This document shows, one piece after another, positions 52,020 to 64,000 of a DNA stretch of 64,000 nt (within the stretch, counting starts at the first letter, position 1; the number at the start of each line of letters is the position of its first letter). Source of the stretch: Cristatella mucedo (lineage: Eukaryota > Bryozoa > Phylactolaemata > Cristatellidae); assembly GCA_009760855.2 (NCBI GenBank), contig WPIO01000018.1:745001-809000 (forward strand), read 5' to 3'. The notes below the pieces were generated by a model, which saw only the letters and a list, made by a program, of their open reading frames with translations, was not told the DNA's origin and did no database searches. Made by a program: the position numbers and the translations under genes.

Positions 52020-52510
52020 ACAGGTAGGCTGGAGCCATGGAATGAAGGGACCTAAAAGTGAGTAACAAAACCATGAAGTCAATGTGTTGCTTGACTGGGA
52101 GCCAGTGCAGGTCGGCGATAAGTGTTACGATGTGGTAATTGCGACGCTCGCGATAGATAAGCCTAGCCGCAGTGTTTTGCAAAAGCTGTAAACGCCTGAT
52201 TGCATAGGCCGGTAGACCAGCAAGCAGTGAGTTACAGAAGTTGAGAGGGGATGTCACAAATGCATGGACCAATTTAGATGTGATAACCCTGTCTAAGCAA
52301 GTCCGTATTTCAGCAATATTGTGTAGCTGAAATTAGGCTGACTTAAATGGAGCTGACCTAGTTGTCTATTGAAAGGTCACTTTGGAACAGGACTCCTAGA
52401 TTTCTCGCAGATTCAACAGGACATACGCGGGCAGAGCCGATTGCGAGCATGAACCTTTCGAAATTTCCTAGTCGCACTTGGTTTACCTGCAAGCAGTAAG
52501 TCGGTTTGAT
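52020..52510 (-). mobile_element. LINE copy lacking its 3' end
   Basis: From the LRSLHSMAPAYLS codons (low end, about 52020) back through LHWLPVKQHIDF, LQLLQNTAARLIYRERRN, FVTSPLNFCNSLLAGLPA, DDH-equivalents and IGSA.. to the VMGKP equivalent near 52510. The 3' UTR and tail are missing, unusual for a LINE, so a later deletion or rearrangement removed the 3' part at about 52020. Confidence 0.82.
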
Positions 52511-54099
52511 GATGTCTACGCAATTTCATGTTGTCTATGTAGGGATAGATGGGACATCGAACTCAAAGTCCCGTAGGTGCGCTTTAAGAGTGGCCATCGG
52601 GCTTATAGCAGACCTGATGACCGTTAAGAAAGCGACTGATTCACTTCTGAGCTTGAGTGAGAGCTCATTGGCCTGCTTGACGCACGGCTGGAAATGCTAA
52701 ATGTGGGCCTCTCTGAGCGGCACTAGAAAACCGACAGTTAGAATGTACGATATTTTCGAATAGCGAGGCCGCTGATAGCAGGTGAACCTTTAACCGCAGC
52801 TTAACAGAATCTTTAACAGAATCTCGGGCGATCGGGGATCGCAGCCGACAGGATGCATGGCGCAAGCGGCAAGTATTTAGATGGAGCAAAATAAGGCGCG
52901 GAGTTTCTTGCAAACTGCGGTTCGACAGCAAGCAGATACGGCTTAAATCGAATAGCATAGTCCGAATAGTCGAGGTAGATTAGTCCGAATCGACGCCGTC
53001 GGCGCGTCGCTCCCTCCCTTTCGCTCGCTCGTTTGATTTCAGTTTATTTCAGTTTAGTGTAGGTAGTAGAAGAGCCGGTGCGGCACATTGTGTCAACAGA
53101 GACGAGACGAGTCTCGGCGCAAATGATGCGTACGTGACAGTCCGACCCTTGGCTTTCATGGCTCAATCCTGGCTACGCCTACGGCAGCAGCCGATCGCTT
53201 TTTCGTCGACTCTTCTCACAGCGGAAGCGGAACTGCGAGCTCGCGAGCGCCGAGCGCCGCCGCCGCCGCCGCTGCGATTACGAGCCGCGAGCGTTAATAA
53301 AATGGCGGCTGAATTACAACAGAGAGCCGCTCGTAGGATGGCCGCAATAACAGAAGTTTACGAGCAGCGCCATTCACGATTACGCTGGAGCGAAGTTATC
53401 TTTTGACACGACCGGGCCATTATTTAAAGCATGCGCCTGACCGCACGCGCTCGCGTAGAGTGAGTACCGGTCTGTCGGTCTGCCGGTCTGTCGTCGGTGA
53501 GTCCCGACGCTGAACGTGAACTGCTGTAAGCCTGTAAACGAGTCTGTCGTAAGACACCCATCGTATCAGTCGCCGCAGCACGCAGGCTACCGTTGGCGCG
53601 CTTTCTACAACGTTGCCGCGGTTGCTGTCGTGCTGCGTGCGGAATATCGAGCACCGCGTCGCTATCGTTGGCTCGCTGTGGCGAGCTTCAGGTATCTGCA
53701 CGCGCTACTCGCGTCGCGCCGATACCCGGACTAGCGAGGGTCGCGCTGTCGCCCGACTTCGCGCGCGCGCCCCCGCCCGCTCTAGATTAACCTCGCGGCG
53801 GCGCGACGCGGCCTCCCGTCTGCTCCGCTGCGCCCGCGGCACTCCGTTAAATGCTTTTGTGGCACCTAAGGCATTGCCTATAATTAGCTGCTTAGTCCGC
53901 TCGTTAGCTAGCTGGCAGGCGCCATTAGCCGCTGCTCGCCAGGAGGCGACCGGCAGTCGCGAGCGGCGGCTCGCCCGCTCGCTACGACGTGGGTGAGTCG
54001 GCAGACTGCGAAATAGGACGGCGACGGCGGCGGCGGCGGCGAAAGCAGTCGATTTCGCTAGACTTGAGTGGTTCGTCGGAAGCAGCTCCGGTGTGTCTC
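52511..54099. other. Unassigned; CpG-rich block 52.98-54.08 kb
   Basis: Left part: no feature. From 52980 the sequence is GC/CpG-rich with CCG/GCC trinucleotide runs (53257-53275, 54020-54040) and long Ala/Arg-rich frames on both strands. It could be a CpG-rich promoter region of a gene outside or hidden here, but I see no splice pattern or conserved exon. Confidence 0.4.
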
Positions 54100-54925
54100 T
54101 TGCTAATAATAATAACAATAATAATATTGCACTTGATAAAGCGCCATCAGAGAACTCAATCTCTATCTAGGCGCTTTACATTTGCTGCAAAGTGATATGC
54201 AATTGAATAGTGAGTAATATCATGCTTGATAAACAAACAACATGAATAACATGGTTAGGGGTGACATGCACAGGGTCACCATGCAAATGTGCTTAGTGGC
54301 AGCATGCACAGTATCAGCACGCATAAGCACATCAAGGACGAATCACAGGGACCCACTAAATGCTGTCCTAAATAGGTGTGCTATTAAATTCTTTTTAATA
54401 GTGGTCAAGTCAGGGGATGTTCTGATCCAAGTCGGGAGGAAGTTCCAGGCTTTGGGAGCATACGAACTAAATGCACGGTCTCCAAAGGATTTGAAATTTG
54501 TACGAAGTATTGGTAAACTGTCGGATTCCGAAAAGCGGATGGTACGATGCTTGGCCTGATGAGGGAGTAGATCTGAGACATAGGCTGGAGCCAAAGAATG
54601 AAGTGACCTAAAAGTGAGCGACAAAACCTTGAAGTCGATCCGTTGCTTGACTGGTAGCCAGTGCAGGTCGGCGAGAAGTGGTGTGATGTGGCAACTGCGA
54701 CGCTCACGACAGACAAGCCTAGCTGCAGAGTTTTGCAAGAGCTGTAATCGCCTGATTGCACAAGCCGGTAGGGCAGCAAGCAGTGAGTTACAGAAGTCAA
54801 GACGGGATGTCACAAATGCATGGACCAACTTGGAAGTGGTATCCTTATCTAAACAAGCCCGAATTTTAGCATTACTATGTAGCTGAAAGTAGGCAGATTT
54901 GACTGTGGAGATGAGCGTATTGCTA
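54100..54925 (-). mobile_element. LINE copy, 5'-truncated, fairly young, probable 6-bp TSD
   Basis: (AAT)n at 54104-54126, stem-loop tail, full 3' UTR, then ORF2 C-terminal part open for 161 codons (54343-54828), truncated after the STVKS codons near 54910. TTGCTA at 54100-54105 and 54920-54925 may be the target duplication, with about nine unexplained bases between the LINE end and the right copy. Confidence 0.9.
54343..54828 (-). pseudogene. LINE ORF2 C-terminal region, 161 codons open
   Basis: HAFVTSRLDFCNSLLAALPA, LQLLQNSAARLVCRERRS, LHWLPVKQRIDFKVLSLTF, SLHSLAPAYVSDLLPHQ, GDRAFSSYAPKAWNFLPT and the natural end LFRTAFSGSL are visible. Non-catalytic portion only. Uninterrupted, so a relatively recent copy. 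Confidence 0.84.
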
Positions 54926-55090
54926 CAAACGCGGCGCTTTCCACGCCCGGTTAGAACGCAAACGGCCGCAAACGCAGCGCTCGTAATGGCCCTAGTCTCA
55001 GCCGACGCACGACGGATACCGGGGACGCCCAGACCTGCTTAAATTCGGCGTTTGGAGGCCAAATTAGCCGAAAATAAAGGGGTCACCTGA
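54926..55090. other. Unassigned spacer
   Basis: GC-rich, no motif. Confidence 0.3.
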
Positions 55091-55893
<803 letters not shown>

Positions 55894-56440
55894 CACGACC
55901 CACGCCGTGGATTTGAGTCCTGCTGTGAGAAATTCCGTATTACCCACTGCAATTGGCATTTACAGCCATCAAGACTCCTCTGCCACTGTATAAACGAGGT
56001 GGTTAAATCAGCTAACAATTCTTTTCTTATTCTGGCCTATTTACACATACAACTTGCTATATGAGGTCGAGTTAGACTTTTATAGCAACGGATCTGAATA
56101 AAGGTGGGCAAACCAAGCAGATTGTATGCGCAACTATCGCTTACATCAGCGAGAAAATCAAGCCACGGAGGAAGCCACTCTGCGTCGCACTGCCTAAAGT
56201 CAACGGAAACGTCGCATGCGACACAATTTAGGCAGCAAAAGAGACCAAAAAGGGGCACTTTGGACGTGTCAAAGCTGTCAAAGCTCACCGAACGCCTCGC
56301 AAAAGTGATCAAGTAAACAACAAAAAGGCACTGAAGGGTGGGAATACGTACCAAAAGTCGCTTAGGCTGTGAGTGCGCTATACAAAACTCTCCTGCGTAA
56401 TACCCACGTGGTCTTTATGACTTAGTGGAGTTACAGTCGG
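55894..56440. other. Unassigned; Lys/Arg-rich frame at 56.12-56.37 kb
   Basis: Plus frame around 56120-56370 reads ISEKIKPRRKPLCVALPKVN, then a stop, then a Lys/Arg-rich stretch (KETKKGHFGRVKAVKAH...). It may be coding remnant but I cannot assign it. Confidence 0.3.
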
Positions 56441-56469
56441 AGATACATTACATTACATTACATTACATA
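56441..56469. repeat. (ACATT)n pentanucleotide repeat
   Basis: About five units of acatt. Confidence 0.9.
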
Positions 56470-56537
56470 GGTTGCGAGCACGTCGCTACGAAGGTGGGCT
56501 GGATCCTGGCCCGACGCTAGGGCCGCGATCGTCCCCT

Positions 56538-56726
56538 AGGTTGCCGAGCTGGTTTGGTCTAGCGGTTAAGGTGCTCGCCCCGACCAAGGTCTGACTGAGG
56601 TCGAGGGCTCGAGCCCCCGAGGCATATGTGAAGCGCCTGAATAGAGATTAAGTTCTCTTGGGGCGCTATATAAATGAATTATATATAAATGAATTATATA
56701 TAAATGAATTATATATAGGTCGGCGA
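56538..56726 (+). mobile_element. Reference tRNA-derived SINE with LINE-like tail and ~10-bp TSD
   Basis: SINE 56548-56716. Starts GCTGGTTTGGTCTAGCGG. A box tggtctagcgg (about 56555-56565), B box gggctcgagcc (about 56605-56615): an internal RNA polymerase III promoter of tRNA type. The body ends in a stem-loop, agcgcc ... ggcgct (56632-56666), closely like the LINE tail, then three copies of a 15-bp unit tataaatgaattata. Flanks aggttgccga (56538-56547) and aggtcggcga (56717-56726) agree at 8 of 10. No poly(A). Confidence 0.9.
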
Positions 56727-57075
56727 ACCGTCGCGCCCGCGTGGACATGCAGCGCTGAAATTGTGCGACATTTTTTCGCGGGCGAAAGCTAGCAAACAGA
56801 CGATTAGTCGTGCAGCCGGACAGCAGCGCTCATCGCACAAGGCGAGATCGCTCCGCCGCCGCCGCCCAGCGGCCGAGCGGAGAGCGCTCAGATCCGCACG
56901 CCCGGCCGCTGTGAAGAGGCCGGCGGCGGCGGCGCGCACGACCGCCTCGGTCGAAGGCGCGAGTAAAGCGCCGAGTTATTCCGCCACCGGAGTTTCGGGG
57001 CGAAGAGTCGTCACCAACGATCGGCTGCGGGATTCGGAATCCAAAGACGGCGCTCCTCCACCGCCTCCGACGCCG
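56727..57075. other. CpG-rich, unassigned
   Basis: GC-rich with CCG/GGC runs. A 118-codon Arg/Ala/Ser-rich plus frame (56761-57117) extends into the LINE tail and is not credible as a gene. Confidence 0.4.
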
Positions 57076-57077
57076 CC

Positions 57078-57152
57078 GATGAATGTAAAGCGCCTAGAGA
57101 GAGATTCAGTTCTTTGAGGGCGCTTTTATCGAGTGCATTATTATCATCATTA
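57078..57152 (+). mobile_element. LINE 3'-tail-only fragment
   Basis: 'gaatgtaaagcgcctagagagag ... gagggcgcttttatcgagtgc' then (ATT/ATC)n. No coding part. Confidence 0.8.
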
Positions 57153-57181
57153 TTATGACTGCTCGCAGACGTCCCTCGTTA

Positions 57182-57245
57182 TCAGCGTACGTAAAGTGCC
57201 TAGAAAGAGCTTTAGTTCTCTTAGGGCGCTGTTCAAATGTCTCAC
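57182..57245 (+). mobile_element. Second tail fragment (LINE or SINE)
   Basis: 'gtaaagtgcctagaaagagctttagttctcttagggcgctgttcaaatg': stem-loop tail, with the ending more like the SINE version ('gcgct...caaatg'). Directly follows the previous tail. Confidence 0.65.
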
Positions 57246-58340
57246 CCCACCGTTGATATATTGTTGTCGTTATAATTATCACTGTAGCAGAGACTCTGCC
57301 CGAGATCAGGGATAAAGGGTCGCGTGCGCCGCCGCCGCGTGGGGGGCGTGTCTGCACGAGCGCCGCAGGAGACGTCGCGTCTCGTGCAGACGGTCCGCCC
57401 TCAGCCTCGCTGAGCTGCGGCGAGGGGCGGCTGCGCTCCGCTCAGCCCCGTCGCGGTCCGCTCACTGACGGCAGCAGGTCCGAGCGCAATGGCTGCGTCC
57501 GCTGCGTCCGCGGCTTCCGAAAGCTTCGAATTCGATTAGTCCGAGAACGGTGGCTTCCGCGAGCATTCGCGCCGCGCGCCGAGCCGTAGCGCCGCTGCAG
57601 TTCGGTTTCCGCTGCTGGCTTTGCGGTGGGGGGGGGAGGGGACAGGGCTGCCGCCGCAGCGTGCCCCTATTAAAGCGCGCTCGCAGAAATTCTAAACAAA
57701 GGGATCTGGCGGAAAGTGCCGCTGACTTTCACCAGGTGGCTTGTGGTTAACCGAGACGCTCCGCCTATCCTCCGCCTCCCGCGGCGGCCGCCGCCGCCGC
57801 CGCCCTAACTGCTGCTCGCTGCAGCAGCGAGCCCCTTCCCCGCTCCAGCTGCGATCGGCTACCTACACCGCCGCCATCGCCGCCGCCGCCGTTGAAGTAG
57901 GACGCATTCTGACCGCTCGCACTAGGGGTCGGGGGAGGGGATTCGCGTCGCGGCGCGCGTTCGCCGACGCCACTCTATCTCCCTCTTTTTTCTCCGCCGC
58001 CATCTTCCTAGCACGAACGGAGGCGCGCCAGCGTACGGAAGGAAAAGCGCGAAGTGAACGAACAGTCTCAGCGAACGATCTCGTCGGCCGCGCCGCGCTA
58101 GCGAACGATCTCGGCGGCCGCGCCGCGGGGCGAGAAGCGCCAAGCGTCCGCTCACGCGGCGCGTCTCGCCCCGCGGCAAGTCCGGCGCTTTCGCTTTAGA
58201 AAGGCCGGTCGCGCTAATGACACTCGTGTACGAATGAGCAGATCTCACGAACGTCTAATGAGCCTAAGAACGCGTAAACGCTGTGCACTACCGCGAGGTT
58301 ACCAAGCTGGCGCTGGCCATTGGCCTTGAGTCGGTTTATT
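57246..58340. other. CpG-rich block, unassigned
   Basis: 57300-58250 is very GC/CpG-rich with CCG/GCC runs (57780-57800, 57870-57890) and a G-run near 57628. Frames up to 152 codons on both strands are Arg/Ala/Ser-rich without a motif. A 23-bp palindromic-like 'cgctagcgaacgatctcg' pattern repeats at 58070 and 58098. Confidence 0.4.
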
Positions 58341-58344
58341 GGTA

Positions 58345-58430
58345 ATTGTTTTAATAATACATTTGCATAGCGCTCTCAAGGAACGTAATCTCTTTCTTGG
58401 CACTTTACATGCGCTGTAAAGGAGAGGTCG
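58345..58430 (-). mobile_element. LINE 3'-tail-only fragment
   Basis: Decayed (AAT)n, 'agcgctctcaaggaacgtaatctctttcttggcactt' and 'gcgctgtaaaggag' as the UTR start. No coding part. Confidence 0.65.
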
Positions 58431-58446
58431 TTAAACTCTGGCCTTA

Positions 58447-58520
58447 AGGCAAGATCCAGCCTAGCTAGTGCTCCAGTCCGGTCCAGCGGCCCCTTAGTTA
58501 TTTATTGTTGGATCTTGCCT
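58447..58520. repeat. 14-bp inverted repeat (imperfect), 46-nt loop
   Basis: aggcaagatccagc (58447-58460) and gttggatcttgcct (58507-58520) are complementary with one mismatch. Next to a LINE tail fragment. Could be short terminal repeats of a tiny element or a hairpin. Confidence 0.6.
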
Positions 58521-58855
58521 AATTGAATTGTCTTCGTTCCCGTACAGTCCTGCTGGTTGCAGCTTGAGCTGGAACTGCTGTCGGGCGCTTGTATGAAACA
58601 GAAGAGCCTGGCGGAGGGGAGGGGGAAGACTAATAAATGTCTACCCCTCGAAATGCCGCGAGCGTCTTGTACGACTGTTTATTCGTTCGTGTAGCCGCAC
58701 TCACTCTATAGGTCCAGCGCAGTGGGCGTGGTTTTCTCTGGCTTAGTGTTCCTTCCTGACATCCTGAAATGGCCATGTAGTCCGAAAAGTTTGCCTACCA
58801 CTTCTGTAAATGTAGCATGACCAAATGGTTTTAGACGGTTACAGCTAGCTCATAT

Positions 58856-58857
<2 letters not shown>

Positions 58858-58918
<61 letters not shown>

Positions 58919-58920
58919 AT
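58858..58920. repeat. (CT)n microsatellite
   Basis: About 60 bp, one interruption near 58902. Confidence 0.95.
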
Positions 58921-58984
58921 TTCGCTCTTGCTCGCTCTCTCGCGCTCCCCCGAAAAACTTTTAAGTTACACTGTACTGATCCCT

Positions 58985-59222
58985 AGGTGTCCTAGTTCAT
59001 CCTCTGCTTATGCTTATGCGTGCCGACACTGTGTCATGCTTCCACTAACCATATTTTCATGCTGACCCTATGCTCGTCACCTCTGACCATATAATACTTG
59101 TTGACATTGTGCACGCTGCCATTAACCATTCGGTCATGTTTTGTTTGCAGCAAATGTAAAGTGCCTAGAAAGAGATTAAGTTCTTTGAGGGCGCTAAACA
59201 AAAGTATTATTATTATTATTTA
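58985..59222 (+). mobile_element. LINE 3' UTR and tail with three clear UTR repeat units
   Basis: No coding part. The 3' UTR shows three units of about 38 bp, each with the pattern g-tgac(a/c)ct/atg-tc-tgcc-ctaaccat..t-cat, then gcagcaaatg, the stem-loop tail (about 59155-59196) and (ATT)n to 59221. It is the copy in which the third unit is best preserved. Confidence 0.8.
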
Positions 59223-59985
59223 GAAACAAAAGCTCTGCAGTTGCGCGGCGGTATATTGCTATTCCGAGTCCAGAACAATACCAGGACATGACTAAACCGG
59301 AAGACGCGTGGCTTAACTGTTGCCCAGAATGGCACGCGAAATCTCCGCTGGGGTCAAAATCGGTCTCAGTTTTTCCTAGGGCTCGCGTAACGCAGGCTAA
59401 GACGTGCGCACGGAAACCACGCGCGATATTCTAATTACCCTAATATCGCAACTAGTTGTCGTCTTCGTAATCTCAACTCGGCTTCGATCTTCAGACAACC
59501 AAGTCGGTCGTGAAACGCCATTGCAACGCGAATGCAGGAGCAAAGTTCAGTGCGCAGATTTCAGCCGTCGCGTGCTCAGATTCGCCGCCGAAAGACTTGT
59601 CCGACGGTACCGAGCAGCCAAGGACTACTCGCTCCCAACAGAGACGGTGGCGCGCCGGGTGGACTTCGCGACGGCAGCTGCAGCGTGCGGGACAAGGCGG
59701 CACGAGCGAACTCCCGCTCGCGAGATCAATTTTCGGACGACAGCCGCGGCAAAATGGAGCTCTGCAATCGGTCGGCGAAGGCTGCACGCTGAAGCCCAAG
59801 CGTCGAAGCCGCCCGCTCGCCGCCGACCACAAGCAGCGCTGCACGAACGGCTGAGGCAACCGATGAGGCGCGAGCGCTCGCCGCGCGGGCGCCGGCTTCC
59901 GGATTTCCGCCAGCCGCCAGGCGGCGCTCTGGACGCCGGCATGCGCGTCGAGGTCCCTCCAGCTGCAACCTTTCCGTCGAGAGGC
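59223..59985. other. CpG-rich, unassigned
   Basis: Overlapping frames of 86-210 codons on both strands between 59404 and 60041 share no family motif and are most likely compositional. Confidence 0.4.
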
Positions 59986-59989
59986 GGGC

Positions 59990-60062
59990 GTAGTGGTGAC
60001 TTGCAAGAATCGCGTCGGGATGTCGCAAATGCGTGAATCAACTTGAATGTGATTGTCCTGGC
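59990..60062 (-). mobile_element. Tiny internal LINE fragment
   Basis: Minus-strand HAFATSRRDSCKSPL matches HAFVTSRLDFCNSLL of ORF2, at 60038 downward. Both 3' and 5' parts are missing. Confidence 0.65.
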
Positions 60063-60089
60063 TCTAGGTCTTCCTTCTCTCTACTCGTT

Positions 60090-61560
<1,471 letters not shown>

Positions 61561-63050
61561 CTCTCCTTTCATATCTGTCTTCGACAGATCCCAGCTGGCT
61601 TCATCTCCTGACCACGCAGAAACTAATTGCATTGTAATTGGAATCGGGTAGCGAACTGCAAACACTCGGTCGCTCTCTTCGTAGGTCCTATCAGTTGGGG
61701 CACTGCCATGTCTAAACGCAGCAGCGTCCCGTGTCGTCGTCTCGCCTAGCGGCTGGTGCGTCTCTTTCTTTTTCAATAGCCGGTAGGCCATTGTGCCACG
61801 CCGGTTGGACACGAGTCCAACGCGTCCTGCACTCCTGGGCTCCGTTGCTCTCCGACTGCCCGCCAGCGAGCGGCCTCGATCTCGACCACGACCACGGACC
61901 GACTCGTATCGAGCAGCACGGACCGATGCCGATATAACGAAAAGCAGAATGGTGCGCGCATCTGAGTCAACGCAGTGTCAACGAGCTGCTTATCGTTCAA
62001 GCCACATCCGAACCGGCTCTCGCCTCCGAACCGGTGCTCGCCGACAGCCGTAGCGTCTACGATCTGACTAAGGGAAGCCCCCTTCGAGACGCTCGCCTGT
62101 GCTTCCTCCGTCGCTCCCAAAGGCCGCAGCTAAATCAATCAGTCCCACAAGCAGAGACACGAGCACTCGGTCGGCCCTGCAGGCGGTCGAAACCGGATGC
62201 GGATACAGCAGCAGCCTGGCATACGAACGAACGGATGCCGGTACATATACGCACGCAGTAAGATACAGAAGTCTGCCGCGTAGTCAGAGCGAGCCACGTG
62301 GCTGCGGCCACGATGCGGCGCAGGCGCGGCAGGCGATAGCTGCGCTTGCGCTTAGCGGTCCCAGCATGCACCCCCTCGCTGCCTCGTGGTCTCCCTCCTC
62401 GAACGCGGCAGCTCGAGGGCATCGAGTCGCTCTCTTTGACCCTCGTGATTTTCGCCGCGCGAAGCAGACTTCTGCCGATTCAGTCGACGGTGGCTTTTTC
62501 TGCGACCTCAGCTCACAATCGACGGTTGGGCCGATGGGTTAGAAAAAGAGCTTGGGCGAAACCCGAGGTTGAACACAGGACGAAACCAAATGCCCTAAGC
62601 TCCGCGTCGATTGCTTTCATTCATCATAAGGACTCGGTTGACCGACGCCGGTCTCAAGCGGACTGCGTCCGTAGAAGCAGTCATCATCGTCCGCACAAGC
62701 AGTCATCAACGATGCTGCCAATGCCGCTGCCCACTGGGCAGCAACTCGACGGAGCTACTAGCGCAGGCAACGGGCACCTGCCCAGCTGCTCGTGCAGGCT
62801 GCAAGCGGACGTGCCCGTGCAGTCAGTGACGCGTGACCCGTCAGCAAAACAAGTGACCTTCGTGCGTTTCAGCGACGGTCGCGCTCCGAAGTTGAGCTAA
62901 ACGCGTCCATAGCGTCGAACGAAAGCGAAGAAAAGGCGAGACACTCGCACACGCGAGTCAGCACAAGCTGCCACGGACTGCGTGCAGTGAAGGCCCGCTG
63001 CGGAGCGCTGACTCAATCGGTACTTCGCCACAACCTCCGGAGGATGGGAT
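61561..63050. other. GC/CpG-rich, unassigned
   Basis: About 1.5 kb with many overlapping frames (longest 184 codons, 62346-62900 plus) without recognisable motif. No repeats or tails were seen. It could hide exons of a host gene but nothing supports that. Confidence 0.4.
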
Positions 63051-63051
63051 A

Positions 63052-63217
63052 TAGGATTATATATAGTCCATTTGTATAGCGCCCTGAGGGAACTTGATCT
63101 CTAGTCTGGCGCTTCACATACGCCGCACGGCTCGAGCCGACGACCTCTGCCATCAAATACATTCACTTGACCTCGGTCGCATAGGGCAAGGTGCTTTAGC
63201 TATTCGGCCAAACCAGC
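63052..63217 (-). mobile_element. tRNA-derived SINE
   Basis: Minus strand: head GCTGGTTTGGCCGAATAGCT (63217 downward), B box 'cggctcgagccg' (about 63130-63141), then 'gaagcgcc ... agatcaagttccctcagggcgctatacaaatgga' and a short 'ctatatataat' tail at 63052-63070. Same family as the 56.55-kb SINE. No clear target duplication. Confidence 0.85.
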
Positions 63218-64000
63218 GCGGGCGGCGTGAACAATCGAGGCAAACCCGAAGGGAATTTAACCTGTCCTGAGAACTCGCGAAATAAGGCGATTGCTTTCAG
63301 CACCAGAGCTGCCAGATTCGATCGCCCAAAATGAAACGGCCCACTCTGTAAGTCAAGTGAGAAAGTGAAAGTGAAAAAACGCTGCCGGCGACAGTGAAGG
63401 ACCTCAGAGCGCACGGCTGTCCACACGGTGCGGCTGGCTTTGACTGAGCGCCATTTAGCGTTATAGCCGTCTTAGGCGTGCGATTGCGCTTGCGTGTGTG
63501 TGTGTGTGTGCGCTTGCGTGTGCGTGTGTGCGCGTGTGTTGACTAGACGCGGCCCTGCGCTCTGCGGCCTTGAACCGACTGCACGGACGAGCTGGACGAG
63601 CGATGCATCGCCGCATCCTAGCGTGAGTGAGAAACGGAACCGGAAGCAGAGCCAGACTGAACCAGACCGAGCTGAGCGGCTACCGCCCGCGGGCTCGGGG
63701 ACAACGTTTAGCTAGACAATCGGCAGTGCAGAAACTGGCGTCCGGACGATATGCGCTCAGCGAGCGCTCAGCTGAGAGCAGACCGAGTGGCGCGGGCGCA
63801 GAGAATCGCGTTTGCCGACGGATTGCCGCTGCAGGCAGCAGCAAGGGGGGGGGGCTCGTCGGAACCGCTCACGCCCGCCAGCTAGAGTAGGCATTAGCTC
63901 GCTCGAATTCGAGGACGACATGCGTAATGGCACGAAACGGAAGGGCAACCACTGGGCTCGACGATTGGCAGTGGGTGGGGTGGGTGAGTGGTGGGGTGAG
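63218..64000. other. Unassigned; (TG)n at 63.50-63.54 kb
   Basis: GC-rich with an interrupted (TG)n/(CG) repeat at 63496-63540 and a G-run at 63845-63853. Frames have no motif. The last ~40 bases are GGT/GGGT-rich. Confidence 0.4.

Noticed and set aside
56104-56316. Histone H1-like or ribosomal-protein-like small basic protein
   Set aside because: The Lys/Arg-rich text is in a frame broken by a stop and shows no family motif; left as unassigned.
57550-58199. Host gene in the CpG-rich block
   Set aside because: Overlapping frames on both strands share the same Ala/Arg/Ser/Pro composition, no motif, no credible splice signals.
59404-60036. 210-codon gene
   Set aside because: Runs into a LINE fragment at its 3' end and overlaps open frames on both strands; no motif.
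62346-62900. 184-codon gene
   Set aside because: No domain, and neighbouring frames in the same GC-rich DNA are nearly as long.

Overview
The window reads as non-coding, repeat-dominated chromosomal DNA from an animal, not a microbe or a virus. There are no operons and no ribosome-binding sites. I could not recognise any intact host gene, spliced or unspliced. The families present (L2/CR1-like LINEs, tRNA-derived SINEs, hAT and FLYWCH/MULE DNA transposons, a Ty3/Gypsy integrase relic and an R2/NeSL-like LINE relic) fit an invertebrate metazoan, possibly a marine or spiralian one. The sequence alone does not fix the species.

The main occupant is one L2-like LINE family with about 20 or more fragments on both strands. 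Nearly all are 5'-truncated. They end in a conserved 3' UTR, a GC-rich stem-loop tail and an (ATT)n repeat. The most complete copy, at 44.56-47.80 kb, carries an AP-endonuclease domain, a reverse transcriptase and the C-terminal region, but is broken by stops and frameshifts and by a younger insertion of the same family. Several copies have clear target-site duplications of 5-7 bp. A tRNA-derived SINE family (best copies 56.55-56.72, 11.95-12.15 and 63.05-63.22 kb) has a closely related stem-loop tail, so the LINE is probably its mobiliser.

Layout. 0-5.7 kb: minus-strand LINE copies. 5.7-9.5 kb: little recognisable, with a weak Gag-like frame. 9.5-11.6 kb: a hAT transposon relic with 8-bp TSD, broken by a LINE tail. 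11.9-13.3 kb: SINE and old LINE pieces. 15.6-23.9 kb: plus-strand LINE copies, two of them about 99% identical, around a FLYWCH/MULE relic at 17.1-18.3 kb. 24-28 kb: GC-rich DNA, a (GA)n tract and old LINEs. 28.5-30.3 kb: a second copy of the hAT element with a LINE inserted near its end. 30.4-31.3 and 48.4-49.6 kb: an inverted pair of an unclassified repeat. 31-39.7 kb: LINE pieces, including an endonuclease relic and a copy whose RT holds nine 32-bp tandem units, plus a small non-autonomous hAT. 40.3-43.5 kb: Gypsy remnants on the minus strand with an R2/NeSL-like 3' half between them on the plus strand. 44.5-47.8 kb: the longest LINE. 51.4-51.9 kb: a 443-bp non-autonomous hAT. 52-55 kb: LINEs and a CpG-rich block. 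55.1-55.8 kb: an unclassified coding-like zinc-finger relic, cut by a (TC)n tract. 56.5-64 kb: SINEs, CpG-rich blocks and a pyrimidine tract of about 1.4 kb.

Nothing here works together as a pathway. The relationships are those of an element community: LINE and SINE sharing a tail, elements nested in elements, and autonomous and non-autonomous hATs. All boundaries come from reading by eye and are approximate unless a target-site duplication is given.
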